The notes beneath the pieces are model-generated. The model was given only the letters and a program-made list of their open reading frames with translations. It had not been told where the DNA came from and did no database searches. This document shows, one piece after another, positions 11,518 through 22,240 of a DNA stretch of 64,000 bases (position 1 is its first letter; each line of letters starts with the position of its first letter). The DNA lies in NCBI GenBank assembly GCA_037157565.1, contig JAZHRO010000062.1, positions 9,486,001 through 9,550,000 of the forward strand, in the 5' to 3' direction. The translations under genes were made by a program, and so were the position numbers. The DNA is from Thalassia testudinum (Eukaryota; Streptophyta; Magnoliopsida; Alismatales; Hydrocharitaceae).

Positions 11518-12877
11518 TGTTAGCTCAAAATTGTGTCTGTTGTGTAGTATAGGGTCGAATTAACCTAACATTTTAAAAATTTTTACTGGTTGAGTCCAGG
11601 TTGTTCACTGGGAGGTATAATAATTTTCTCCAAATTCACCAATTTTCTTTTATCTCTATAAGTTTAGGAGGTATAACTAGTTTGATTTTAAAAACATGAA
11701 TTTTGTCAAAATATTTAAACTATAAAGAATATACAAAATTCCATATGAAACATATTTACTCAAAATGATGTACTTTATTAACAAGTAAACATGCTAGTTT
11801 TTCAATTTTATTTCATTCCAAAAAATTAAGGCAATTAAAAGTAATTCTATTAAAACTTGCCTTTCTACAATTAAGAACAAAAAGTCATTAAAAATGATGC
11901 AAGAAAAGATTCATTTTGCTTGCAGTCTTCAACCTCTCATCTTCTTCTCTATTTCTTTTATTTTCTTCTCTATCTCAAACTCTTTTCTTACCTTTCTTCT
12001 TTTGTTCCTGCCTTCTCCTCTTCCTGTCTCTTATCCTCTTTCCCTTAGTCTTCTCCTGCCTTCTCTTCTTCCCTTAGTTTTCTCCTTTGTTCCGTAGTCT
12101 CTTTTCCTTAACACTCCTTAGTGCCTGTGCTTCTTCTTTCCTTAGCCTTTCAGCTTCAATACCTAGCATTTTAATGACCATCCTTCAACGGCTTCCTTTT
12201 CCTTGAGTCCTTAAACTTTCAAGCATGCACGTGAGCCAATGCACTATGCACACATTCTGTTATAATTACTTCTTTGTATATATTTATTCTTATCTGACTG
12301 GACGGGCAACGTCGCACGCTCATTGCCATTGGATGAAGATCCAACGACCCACAGCATGCGAGGGTAGCCTTCCTAGATGGGGCAGTGGTGAGGGACTGCC
12401 TGTGATGGCGCCACGTGGTGCTATCATGGCCGTTCATCTTCTTTTCCTTGTATTTGGTGATGTAGACCTTCGATCGAGTTGATTTTTGTGCCGTTGGACT
12501 ACAATCGTCGATCCAGACCCATCCGTGCAGTTGGATTCTTCATCTAAGGCTTGGATCTTTGCCCTTTGGCTCCATAATCTCTGTTCTTTTATGGACTGCA
12601 CAAGGTGTCCTAGTTGTCTGATCGAGATGATTTCAGAAGCATTGGACTCCCATCATCATTCTGGTCAGATCTATCTCATCTGATCTGACATCCGCAGCTT
12701 TGAATCATCTGCGATTAAAATCATCTCTCTTTTAGGTCATGAAATGATGATATTATCTATATGACTAATAAACTAGCTATTGTGCAAATTACGATGACTA
12801 TGAATGCATTATTCCTAAGTTATGCTAAAATCTAGCTTAATTGAGGTAATTTAGGTTGCATGATTGCTGTGCAATCA
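11518..12877 (-). repeat. 3' LTR of element F
   Basis: On the minus strand it starts TGATTGCACAGC after the polypurine tract. Its first 270 bases match the 5' LTR closely; the middle is hard to align. Near the low end both carry TGTAGTATAG (11543; 19144). The low boundary at 11518 (TGTTAGCTC) is set by analogy with TGTTCGGCA at 19105 and is uncertain. Includes a pyrimidine-rich tract (11925-12085). Confidence 0.65.
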
Positions 12878-12895
12878 CATCCCCATACCTAAATC
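12878..12895 (-). other. Polypurine tract of element F
   Basis: On the minus strand GATTTAGGTATGGGGATG ends where the LTR begins. The box TTTGCTAGGGACTAGCAA just upstream (complement of 12896-12913) is shared with A, C and D. Confidence 0.75.
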
Positions 12896-14512
12896 TTGCT
12901 AGTCCCTAGCAAATGCATGACTGAATGCAAAATGATCCTATATGACTAAATTTTATTAAGAGTTTTACCAAAGGTTTATGTCTTTTGCTTTCATCCAAAG
13001 CTTTAGTAATCCAGATAATTGTGAATGTGTTTTGTTGTAGTCTATGCAATGGATCCAAGTGAAAAGTCAATCCACATCTAAAGCTAGTACTTGACCCTTA
13101 GTAAAAATCTATTGGGATAGGCAAACTTCACCCCTCGAGGTTATAAGGTAACCTGTATATTTAGCCCTAGCTTTTGGCTTAGGTAGAAGATTTTTGAATC
13201 AAGTAGATTTATATTTGGTGGCTCACACTCATCTGGTGCTACATATAGACTAGTAATTTAGAACTTAGGTTTCTAGATTATGAAATAATTTAACTTAGAG
13301 AGAGGCGAGAAACTGTGCTCTCTTTAGTTCCTTCGTACTCATTCTCTCTCTTTCTCTCTTTTTCTCATCTATTCTTTTCTTTTCTTTCTTTTTGAGATAA
13401 CAATCTCACCAGATTTATCAGTATATTTGGTGGTCTCTCTTGGCATTAACAATTTGATTAGGTTCTGATAACTCTAAGACTAAGTCAGAATTCCTCAGCC
13501 CGTATTCAGGTAGCCAAAAATACAGAACAGTAGGTCAAGGCTCTATTTGGTGGATCGTGAGGGTGGTAGGTCTGGTTGGCTCAATAAATTCTAAAATCAC
13601 TTATAAACTTTTTTTTATGTATATATATATTTCTTTTCTTTTCTCTCTCGCTCTCTCTTTTTTCCAAATATCTACTAATGCAACGCAGCATACGACTTTT
13701 ATTTATGAGGCATTATTCGGGATTATGGGTGTTCAAGAGGATATCGAGTGGCTTATTTGACGGAAGTGCCTATTTTCGGCATCGGGAAGGGAATGGATAG
13801 GACAATGTATTTCTAACCTTGACATTAATACCCTCCTTCAGCCATGGATTCCGTAAAAGACGGTCATGACCATCCACCTCAGTCCTAGTTTTATCAGAAC
13901 CCACTCTCTGTGCATTTGCCTTATTTGGTGGCTCTCAAGAGATTCGTACTAAGAACTTGTACGCAGAAACCAAGAGCGAAAACTATGCCTAACTCTAAGG
14001 ATCATTATCTCATTATCCAGAGTTTAAGATTCCTCATACTAACCTTAGAGCACCAGTAGACTTTCTACTCTCACCACACACTTGTTTGGTGGATCTGTTA
14101 GAAGATAGTTTGCCTAACTCCCTAATTACTGTCCAAGGGTTTAGGAGAAGAAGCAACGCTTCTTCTCAACAAACTAAAGATGTTTATTGGTCTTCATAGA
14201 GGATCCATTACAAATTCTACGTGTAAGTGTGAAATTATACTGGATTCTAAACTTAAGAATCAACTTAAGAATAAATTCCTAATAAAACCTTAATAAAAAT
14301 TCTTTATGCCTAAAGGCAAAAATTTTTTTTTGACATAAAAATTAGACATGCAATGTCCACCCCCCCATGCCTATTCATTATAATGTTATCATTGAAATGT
14401 ATCCATGAAAATCAAAATATATTAAGCAAGAGGAGGGGATATCACCTGATTATGCTTGTTAATGTAGGTCAGTATGGATGTAGAGGATGTAGAGCTACCA
14501 ATACAGAGTACT
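12896..14512 (-). other. 3' noncoding region of F with CCACCAAATA repeats
   Basis: No coding sequence. On the plus strand TNTTTGGTGG occurs at 13212, 13434, 13544, 13922 and 14083, in the same orientation as CCACCAAAAAG in the equivalent region of A (3967-4000). Also contains CT/T-rich tracts (13330-13390, 13605-13665). Confidence 0.6.
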
Positions 14513-14555
14513 GGATTGCTTCCCAGCCAACGTTAAGTTTAACGTCATTTGCCAG
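14513..14555 (-). other. Conserved post-coding box of Athila/Tat-like elements
   Basis: On the minus strand: CTGGCAAATGACGTTAAACT then TAACGTTGGCTGGGAAGC. The same box follows the last ORF in G (23492-23535), D (31244-31271) and C (38723-38765). Function unknown. Confidence 0.65.
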
Positions 14556-14729
14556 ACTTAAACTTAAAAATATGTAGCTCAATACTATGGGCTAAGAGAA
14601 GAAGTAATAACAGTTGTAGGGGAATTTAAGATTAGTAGAAAGATATGATCATTTCATCCCAGAATCAGTGATCCACAAATGCGGACCAGTTGATGATGCA
14701 CCCTATTATGAAGAGTCTTTTTGATTTGG

Positions 14730-15324
14730 ACTATGAAATAGGGTCAGGTGGATGAGGTTGAAGATTCAGAGCATGTTCGTTAATACAGCTCCATAGATCA
14801 AGAAGAGGTGGTAGAGGGTCTAGATCGAGATCATGATTGGGATTTAGATCTGGTTCTAAATCAAAATCATAAGGATTTTCATAATGGTAGTTGATATTGA
14901 AAATCATGAGTTCTCCATGCTCTTGGTCATATGAAGATAGGGGTAGAGTTGTGTGGAATTCATCAAAATCTTCATTAGAAATTTATTTTTCCACATCTGA
15001 AGTCACTTCTTCTGAGTCAAGCCATCCATTTGAACCAATTGGCTTATAAGTTCTTCCCTAGTCCATTATGTGTTGAACTTCTTCTTCTGGGCTTACTTCC
15101 TGGTTTATGTCCTTAGATTGTCCATTTTCTTGAACTCCCTCAGAATTCAAAAGTTCCTGAATTTCAGTGTGGCTGTATTGAGGATTCTTTATATTATCAT
15201 CTAATTCATCATAAGTTACACCCAGGAGTTTCTCAATATCATTAATGTCCTATTCAATTTGATTTTCCATGGGAGATGGTAGATTAGAATTATCCTCAAG
15301 TACATCCCCTTCTTTCCCTTTGTG
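14730..15324 (-). pseudogene. Acidic C-terminal extension of the F polyprotein
   Basis: Directly after the protease frame's stop, the same frame on the minus strand goes on with an Asp/Glu-rich sequence: EDNSNLPSPMENQIE, then EKLLGVTYDELDDNIKN, GWLDSEEVTSDVEK and DLEPDLNPNHDLDLDP. It is broken by several stops. It is not recognisable as reverse transcriptase, RNase H or integrase. Its place, just before the conserved box, is where pol ends in C and G. In composition and position it resembles the acidic ORF of element D (30072-30887). It may be an expanded protease-RT linker left after loss of pol, or a separate ORF. Confidence 0.55.
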
Positions 15325-16293
15325 CTAGTCTTGAGCTTTGGCAGGATTTGGATCATCCTTAGTATGGATTTCCAATAGTTGTTCAATTGTTCCTACAACC
15401 TCAATGGAACCACAATTCACCTTATTCTTTTGGGAAGTTTTAAAGATATTGACTTGACAATTTTTCCTTCCAGAGGTGATGTGCATAATCCCCGTCTCAT
15501 AGTTGATTAGGGCCTTGGCCAAGAAAGGTCTTCCTAAGATTATCAGGGTGTGGTACAGGTTTTCTGATGCCTCCATATCTAGAACAAGGAAGTCCATAGG
15601 GTACTTAAAATCCCTTACTTTTATAACCATGTTCTGTAAAAGGCCCTTTGAAATTTTAGTTGACCTATCAGCAAGTTGAAGTGTCACATCAGTGTGTTGC
15701 AAGGGGCCTAAATTCAATTCTTCATATAATTCTGTGGGGATTAAGTTGATGGAGGCACCAAGGTCCAGTAAGGCTCGATCCAGGATTAATCCATCTATTT
15801 CACATGAAATTAAGGGGGTCCCTAGATCTTTCCTTTTAGGAGGGAGCTTGTTTAGGATGATAGCACTGGCTTGTGCAGAAATCACTACCCTTTTTGATGA
15901 TTTGGCCTGGCATTTTGGTGTGCATATTTTCCTTAGAAATTTCACACAGGCCAGGATATTCTCAATAACCTCAAGGGGTGGTGTATTTACTTGTACTTGC
16001 TTTAGAATCTCAAGCCACTCCTTGGACTGATTAGTTTTCTTTTCCCTGGGTTTTATCAAGGCTTTAGGAAAAGGTGCTTGAGAAAAATCATGAGTATTCA
16101 AATCCTGAGTTTTGTTTTCTAAATTAGTTTGGTTTCCTAGGTCAGATTCAGCCTCCTCAAGATCTTGGAAAGATTTTGATGTAGAAGGATCTTGGATTTG
16201 TTTCCCACTTCTCAAAGTGATAGCACAGGCATGTGCATTAGGGTTAGAAGGGTAAGGTGGGTTTTGCAAAATGGGTTGGGTTAGGGTTAACAA
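15325..16293 (-). CDS. Gag C-terminus and aspartic protease of element F
   Basis: An uninterrupted 322-codon frame. The N-terminal part has AHACAITLRSGKQI (about residues 20-33), the usual end of plant Athila/Tat gag, then a charged linker. The retropepsin core is ALLDLGASINLIP (about 178-190), with TLIILGRPFLA (about 244-254) as the second signature. Family knowledge: the enzyme matures gag-pol and works as a dimer. Compared with A and C the protease is less damaged; KALINYE lacks the residues matching TAHALIDYE in A. The frame is open but starts at an internal Met, so it is a segment of a longer, broken gag-protease gene rather than a whole gene. Confidence 0.75.
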   Translation of the reverse strand: MLTLTQPILQNPPYPSNPNAHACAITLRSGKQIQDPSTSKSFQDLEEAESDLGNQTNLENKTQDLNTHDFSQAPFPKALIKPREKKTNQSKEWLEILKQVQVNTPPLEVIENILACVKFLRKICTPKCQAKSSKRVVISAQASAIILNKLPPKRKDLGTPLISCEIDGLILDRALLDLGASINLIPTELYEELNLGPLQHTDVTLQLADRSTKISKGLLQNMVIKVRDFKYPMDFLVLDMEASENLYHTLIILGRPFLAKALINYETGIMHITSGRKNCQVNIFKTSQKNKVNCGSIEVVGTIEQLLEIHTKDDPNPAKAQD

Positions 16294-17868
16294 AACCTGG
16301 TGGGTGCTGGGGAGTAGGCTGAATTAGGTGTGCTTGTTGCTCCTGTGTGTTGTGCTAATTAACCCTATTGAAGTTTCTTGGGTTTGGGACAGGTTGGGAT
16401 GGCAACATCCATGTTGTCTAGCATCAACTAGCTGGTCTAATCATCCCATCAAATCTGTCCTAAATTGATTCATTTCTTCTTTATGTCTTAGTTTCATTTC
16501 TCTCATTTCTTTGAGGACTAGACTTAGATCAGAGGGCCGATTTTCCTATGTTGGTTGTGGTTGACATGTGTGTGGTTGTGTGTACCTACTAGGTTGCCCA
16601 TAAGTATTTGGTTTAGTCAAGTTAGGACCATGGGCGAGTTTCTGACTTGACTAAGCAAAGTTAGGATAGTTACTCCATCCCGGGTTGTAAGTGTTTGAAT
16701 AAGGTTCATTTCTAGTGTAACCCTGGAGTTCATTCACATCCTTAGGATAACTAGGCATCAGGCTGCTTAGTTCAAAATTCGAGGGAATCAAGGTCCCTCC
16801 TTGGTCCCAGAAAGAGATGGGTCCAAGCACAGTTGGCTCATAGGTGGAGCCATTGTTAGGACATTAATGTTGTGCACTGATTCCTGACCAAGTGGGTTGG
16901 GGAATTGGTTGTGGGTTAATATAGGCACTCCTTGGTTAGGCATAGGATTTAATCTGGATTGTGTACCTAAGGAATTTCCTCCCTTTAGAAGGTTATCTAG
17001 TTTCTTATCCAAATTCTCCACATTATTTCCCACGAGTTCCACTTTATCTAATCGTTGTGCAATTAGCTCTAAATCAACCAAGTTTGAATTATTGTTAACT
17101 TCATAAAGTCTGCTACTTGGTTGATTAGCTCTATTAAAGGTGGACATTGAGGTATTATTGAGGGAATTTTCACTAATATTCTAGAACAATTGAAAAGCTC
17201 CCTTAGCATCTCGACATAGGAAATTGCCCCCACATGTCGCATCAACAAAATTTTTCAGATTATCACTCAACCCATAATAGAAAATATGGGACAAGTGCCA
17301 CTTTGGAATCCCATGATGAGGGCATTTCCTAGCTAAATCATTGAACCTCTCCCAAGCCTCATGTAGTTGTTCCCCAGGGTTCTACTTAAAGGTTGTTATG
17401 GCACATCAAGGGCATTAGTTTTTCCTACGGGGAAGAATTTCTTTAGGAATGTGCTTCTCAGGTCATCCTAAGTTAGGATAGTCTGCCAATTGTCCTCAAC
17501 CAATGTGCACCTCTATCTTTCAAGGAGAATGGGAACATTTTCATCATTAGGGTACCTCCATTCATGTTCCTAGGGCCAAAAGTTCTTCCTATGTGTAGGA
17601 GCTCTTCAAGGTGGTGGAAGGGGTCATCCGACTCATGACCATGGAAGTGGGGAATCAAGTTAATGATTTGAGGTTTGAGTTCAAAATCTTCCCCATCCTA
17701 AGGTACCCTAACAAAGGGTTCAGGTTGGACATTGGGAGGGTTATAAAAGTCACGGAGGGGTCGGTCTGCCCTTCTGCTTTCGAGTCGAGTGATGGCTTAC
17801 ACTATGACTTCCAACTGTCCATCATGATGCTGCCCTACTTAGTGATCTGCCTTTGTAAGAGAGGTTAA
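16294..17868 (-). pseudogene. gag: Degenerate gag of element F
   Basis: Minus-strand gag fragments in several frames. The N-terminal side has DRPLRDFYNPP (near 17760) and PHFHGHESDDPFHHLEEL (near 17640), matching FHFHGLASEDPFLHLEDL in A and C. Then come MKMFPFSLKDRGAHWLRT and the WERF / GLSDNLKNFVDATC region (about 17250-17340). The last third has ELIAQRLDKVELVGNNVENL (about 17010-17070), coiled-coil like. Gln/Pro/Asn-rich text follows (16300-16780). Frame changes and stops occur near 17160, 17390 and 17470. The true start is not clear. Same fold family as the A and C gag, but clearly a different lineage. Confidence 0.75.
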
Positions 17869-19083
17869 CGTAGTTACCGCACCGACCTTTCTTGTCACCA
17901 GTGGGTCCAAGTACACAAGGCCTTGACTTTAGCCCAATATAGTTTCAAGTCCCTAAGTATATTAGTCCTTCCTAGGGCATGTATACTTAGTTTTAGGCTT
18001 GGGTTTGATGTGCTTTTGGAATATGATGGGTGTTAGGGGGGTGTTTGCCCTTAAAAATTGATTTTTGAAATGTGTAGTGCGAAGACAAAAAGGGTTCACA
18101 AGCAATTTTTCTTGATGAAGTGAATTTTTATTTTTGAATGCTTGTGTAAATCAGTGTTAGGGTTCACTTGAGTTAATATTTTCAATCAAGGTTTTGATGA
18201 GGCACACAAGAGTTTCACAAATCCCAATTTTTTTGATAGATTTCCTTTAAGTATGGAAATGCAAATGTGCTTTATCCTTAGTGTGAAACCCTAAGCATAA
18301 ATAGTTCTAGATGTTTCTTTAAGCTCAAAATCAGATGAGCGATGCAACCTAAGAAATGTAATCAATTTTTCTTCTTGCACCACTAACTAGGCACTCAAGA
18401 AATAATTTTTCAAAAATTTTTAATTCACGTTCTCTATTTTTTTCTAATTTAAAGTGTACTAGGGGTTTTGTAATCTGTTTTGACCCCTAGTTGGTGATTG
18501 GATAATATGTACAATCAAACGTGCAAAAAATAATTTTTCCATATTTTTCCTAAATTTTTTATTATTTCAAAAGTTCAGTGCCTCAAATTTCAAGTCAATC
18601 AGAGTTGCATAAAAGTTCCTATGTTATTTTGAACTCTGAAAAATCAGAAACAATAACCGTACTGATAATAGATCAGTGTGCAAATTTTTGAAATTTTTAT
18701 ATAACTCTGATTTGTACTAAATTTGGATATGTTGTTCCTAACATTAATATATACGTCCAATAAAAATTTGAGGATTTTTGGAAGTATGGATCTCCAGGAA
18801 TTGAATTTTTAAGATAAAGTTCTATTTCAACCCGAAAATCAAGAGAATTTTTTTCTAATAATTAAGCAAATTCTAACTAATTCTAAGGTTCAAGTAAACA
18901 CCTAAATTTTTTAAAAAAATATAACTAATCTAACATACGAGTACTAACCTGAGATTTGAACCTACGATTTCTCCATTTGTTGCATCTTTCCCTTGGATTT
19001 CTATGCTTCCTACACATGCAAATAGAATATGCTAGAAACCTCAAATAAGCACAATGAAGAAATGCTTCAAAGTATCCATTTCC
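17869..19083 (-). other. Leader (5' noncoding region) of element F
   Basis: About 1.2 kb between primer site and gag, AT-rich, with no credible frame. Long leaders of this kind also occur in C (44824-46200) and M (59109-61940). Confidence 0.6.
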
Positions 19084-19101
19084 TCCCCGGCAATGGCACC
19101 A
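19084..19101 (-). other. Primer-binding site of F (tRNA-Asp type)
   Basis: TGGTGCCATTGCCGGGGA on the minus strand matches 16 of 18 bases of TGGCGCCGTTGCCGGGGA, the complement of the plant tRNA-Asp 3' end. It lies 3 bases from the proposed LTR end. Confidence 0.85.
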
Positions 19102-19104
19102 ACT

Positions 19105-19397
19105 TGTTCGGCACATAATTCACATTTTAAAAGATTATTCAATTGTAGTATAGTGCGAAAACACGTCGACAAATAAATTTATAAAACTCCGATGAGTACC
19201 GGGTCATTCGCAGGGAGGCAATCTCGATTTTTAACGGAAGCTTTTCAATAAATATGTTCTAACGGTATTTATATATTTATATATGTATAAAGAGGCATCA
19301 TATATCCATAAGATCAAATTTAATTGCATTGATAAAGAGTTTTTCACAATAGAAATTGCTATGCAAAAAGTAGAGATAGATGGAGAGAAAGAGAGAA

Positions 19398-19428
<31 letters not shown>

Positions 19429-20534
19429 CAGGAGGAGGCAGAGAGACGACGCCACTTGTGGGATGCTTGTGCGAGATGCGATAGTACCTCAGGTCTAGAG
19501 CGCCAGGATGGAGTTGCAGAGGGATGGAGGATTGCAGAGAAGATGGTAGAAGAGATCTGGAGTTGATAAGAGAGAGAGATGCTTCAACTAGGGGGGACCT
19601 AGGCCTTCTTTTATAGCTTTTGTGGAGAGAAAAAAGGGTATTTTGGCCTTAAAACCATCCAACAACCCCTGGTTGATCAGATCTATCGATCGGGAGATCA
19701 ATAGACCAAATCGCACCTTAAAACACCTTCATTTGAGCCTTCATCACATGGATTACTTCTCTGGTCGACACGTGGCGCACCCACGTCCCTTGATCTATGA
19801 TCTGATGACCCTGCTCTCTCCTTGCATGCCTACTTCAATGCCTGTAGCGTGCTTCTCTCCTTTTCGGCTCGCCACTCGCCTCTTAATCCCGCCTTAACGT
19901 TAGTTGTCCGATCGTATGATCGAATGGCTCGGATTCATGCCTACGCTACCCTTTGAAGTTGAATCGTGCGCCTCATCGCTTTCAGCCGTCCGATCAAGAG
20001 ATCAGACAGCTTAACGGGTGCCCCCTCATTCCTGTTGCGTGGAAGGCGCTTGCCTTCATGTGTTGGATCATGCGTATGACCGCAATCCCCTCTTGTAGCG
20101 CCACATGGGTTGATCGCTGCCTTCCACTCCTCATCTAATGGCTTGATTTAATTTACGCCAGCCCTCGCGCGGATTGCAGCTCGAACGGGCGTCTCCAGAT
20201 CGAGACGATTTCGGAAGGTGCCCTGGTTGTCTGATTTCTGTTCTTTTATGAACTGCACAAGGTGCCCTAGTTGTCTGATCAAGATGATTTCGGAAGCGTT
20301 GGACTCCCATCATCATTCTGATCAGATCTGTCCGGTCTAATCTAACATCCGTATCTTCGAATCATCTGCGATTAAAAGCATCTCTCTTTTAGGTCATAAA
20401 ATGACGATATTATCTATATGACTAATAAACTAGCTATTGTGCAAATTACGATGTCTATGAATGAATTATTCCTAAGTTATGCTACAATCTAGCTTAATTT
20501 AGGTGATTTAGGTTGCATGACTACTGTGCAATCA
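19105..20534 (-). repeat. 5' LTR of element F
   Basis: 1430 bp. On the minus strand it starts TGATTGCACAGTAG at 20534 and ends ...GCCGAACA at 19105, next to the primer site. TATAAAAG is at 19615-19608 (minus). Two copies of a U3 module shared with D and M lie at about 20192-20225 and 20272-20343. A GA microsatellite is at 19384-19429. The right flank is CCTTT. Confidence 0.8.
19608..19615 (-). promoter_or_regulatory. TATA box of the F 5' LTR
   Basis: TATAAAAG on the minus strand, downstream of the U3 modules and about 500 bases before the LTR end. Confidence 0.6.
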
Positions 20535-21480
20535 CCTTTACTCCCGAATCCCGAACCTGAACCGCCTGTTGTTGCTGACAATCCCGTCATGGAATTGAAG
20601 TCCCTCTCTGATCATCTAAAATACATCTTTTTGGGTTCTAATCATACATTTGCTATGATCATCAATTCCTGACTAACTTCTGATCAGGAAACATGATTGA
20701 TTTCTATCCTCCAGCAGCATCGAAGAGTCATTTGTTGGACTCTCAATGACTTGACTGGTATCAGCCTTTCATGTTACATGCACCACATCTACACTGAAGA
20801 GGGCTCACGACTATCCTGTGAAATGCAGAGTTGTCTGAATCCGAACCTGTAGGATGTCATGAAAAAGGTGATCATTAAGTGGTTTGATGCTGGGATCATT
20901 TACCCGATCTCTGACAGTCGTTGGGTGAGTCCGATCCAGGTTATGCCTAAGAAGGCAGGGCTCACTATGATTACAATTGAAATCAGAGAAACCATTCTGA
21001 CCCGTATAGCAAACTCATGGAGAGTCTGCATTGATTTTCGAAGATTGAATGCCTCCACCAAAAAGGATAATTTCCCACTGCCTTTTATTGATTAGATACT
21101 CGAGAAATTGGCAGGAAATCAATTCTTCTGCTTTTTGGATGGGTACTCCGGTTATAATCAGGTGTCAATCCATCTTGAGGACCAAGAGAAGACTACCTTC
21201 ACCTACCCATACGGGACATATGCGTTCTGCAAGATGCCTTTCGAGCTCTGCAATGCACCCGCCACCTTTCAGCGGTGCATGCTTTCCATATTCTTTGATA
21301 TGGTAGGTGATTACCTTGAAGTCTTCATGGACGATTTCTCGGTATTTAGGGAATCTTTAGATGATTTCCTCTTGCACTTGGTCGAAATCCTCAAGCGATG
21401 CATTGACATGATTTTGGTTCTTTCCTGAGAAAAGAACCATTTCATGGTTCCTGAGAGAATTGTCCTGGGACATCTTATCT
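20535..21480 (+). pseudogene. pol: Reverse transcriptase of element G
   Basis: RT would copy element RNA into DNA. Seen in order: MELKSLSDHLKYIFLGSN (about 20590-20643), a typical N-terminus; IIYPISDSRWVSPIQVMPKK; WRVCIDFRRLN; LAGNQFFCFLDGYSGYNQV; MPFELCNAPATFQRCM; and the catalytic motif as VFMDDFSVF (about 21322-21348). FMDD in place of YMDD is usual in this group. The upstream frame has several stops (for example TGA at 20669), and TAG at 21093 follows LPFID. Gag and protease, expected upstream, are missing because F borders here. Confidence 0.9.
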
Positions 21481-22240
21481 CCTAGAATGGCATCCAGGTT
21501 GATCAGGCTAAGGTTAATTTGATTTCCAAACTACCTATTCTTAGCTCGGTCAAGGACATCAGATCTTTTAAGGGCACGTCGATTTTTACCATCAATTCAT
21601 TCCTGGTTTCTCAAAAATTACGTGCCCCTTGACTAATCTTCTGGCAAAAGATTTTCCCTTCTAAATCATCGAGTGCACTCGTGCATTTGAAAATCTACAT
21701 GACTGAGTCACCCAAGCACCTATCCTGCAATCCCCTGATTGGTCTCAACCTTTTGATCATGTGCAACACATCTGACTATGCAGTAGGTGCCGTGCTTGGG
21801 CAGAAAATTGATGGGAAACCCGTGTTCATCTACTACATTAGCAAGACACTTGACAAGACTCAACATAACTATATAGTTACTGAGAAAGAGCTGCTAGCCG
21901 TAATATTTGGCATGGAAAAATTTTCATCTTATCTCTTGTGTTCCCACATTATCATATACTTGGATCACACCGCAGTGATGCACCTTCTTGCAAAGAAGGA
22001 TGCAAAATGTCAACTAATCCGTTGGATATTGCTGTTGTAAGAATTTGATCTCGAGATTTGCGACAAGGCAGGAAAATAAAACTTGGTAGCTGATCACTTG
22101 TCCCACCTTCCTTTTGCTATCATTGACCCTTTCGGCCCAATCACAGAGAATTTTCCTGATGAGCACCTCCCAACTATTGGTGCGGAACTTCCTTAGTATG
22201 CTGATTTGGTTAATTACTTGGCATCTCATCAAATCCCGTC
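21481..22240 (+). pseudogene. pol: RT tail and RNase H domain of element G
   Basis: RNase H removes the RNA strand from the hybrid. The frame 21681-22040 has the usual gypsy RH signature: [48 protein letters not shown] and DHTAVMHLLAKKDAK. The connection domain (21481-21680) is badly frameshifted. Stops occur at 22038 and 22078, and the end aligns with the linker 'NLVADHLSHLP' found in related elements. Confidence 0.85.

Larger units (their letters stand above)
11518..20534 (-). mobile_element. Non-autonomous Athila/Tat-type element F (gag-protease only)
   Basis: Read on the minus strand: 5' LTR 20534-19105, tRNA-Asp-type primer site 19101-19084, leader, gag, protease 16293-15325, acidic tail, conserved box 14555-14513, noncoding region, polypurine tract, 3' LTR 12877-11518. 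No reverse transcriptase or integrase sequence is seen in the 2.4 kb after the protease. The two LTRs match well only in their first 270 bases or so (12600-12877 and 20260-20534). The right flank CCTTT is not repeated on the left (ACTTA), so the left side may be rearranged. It interrupts the pol of element G. Confidence 0.8.
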
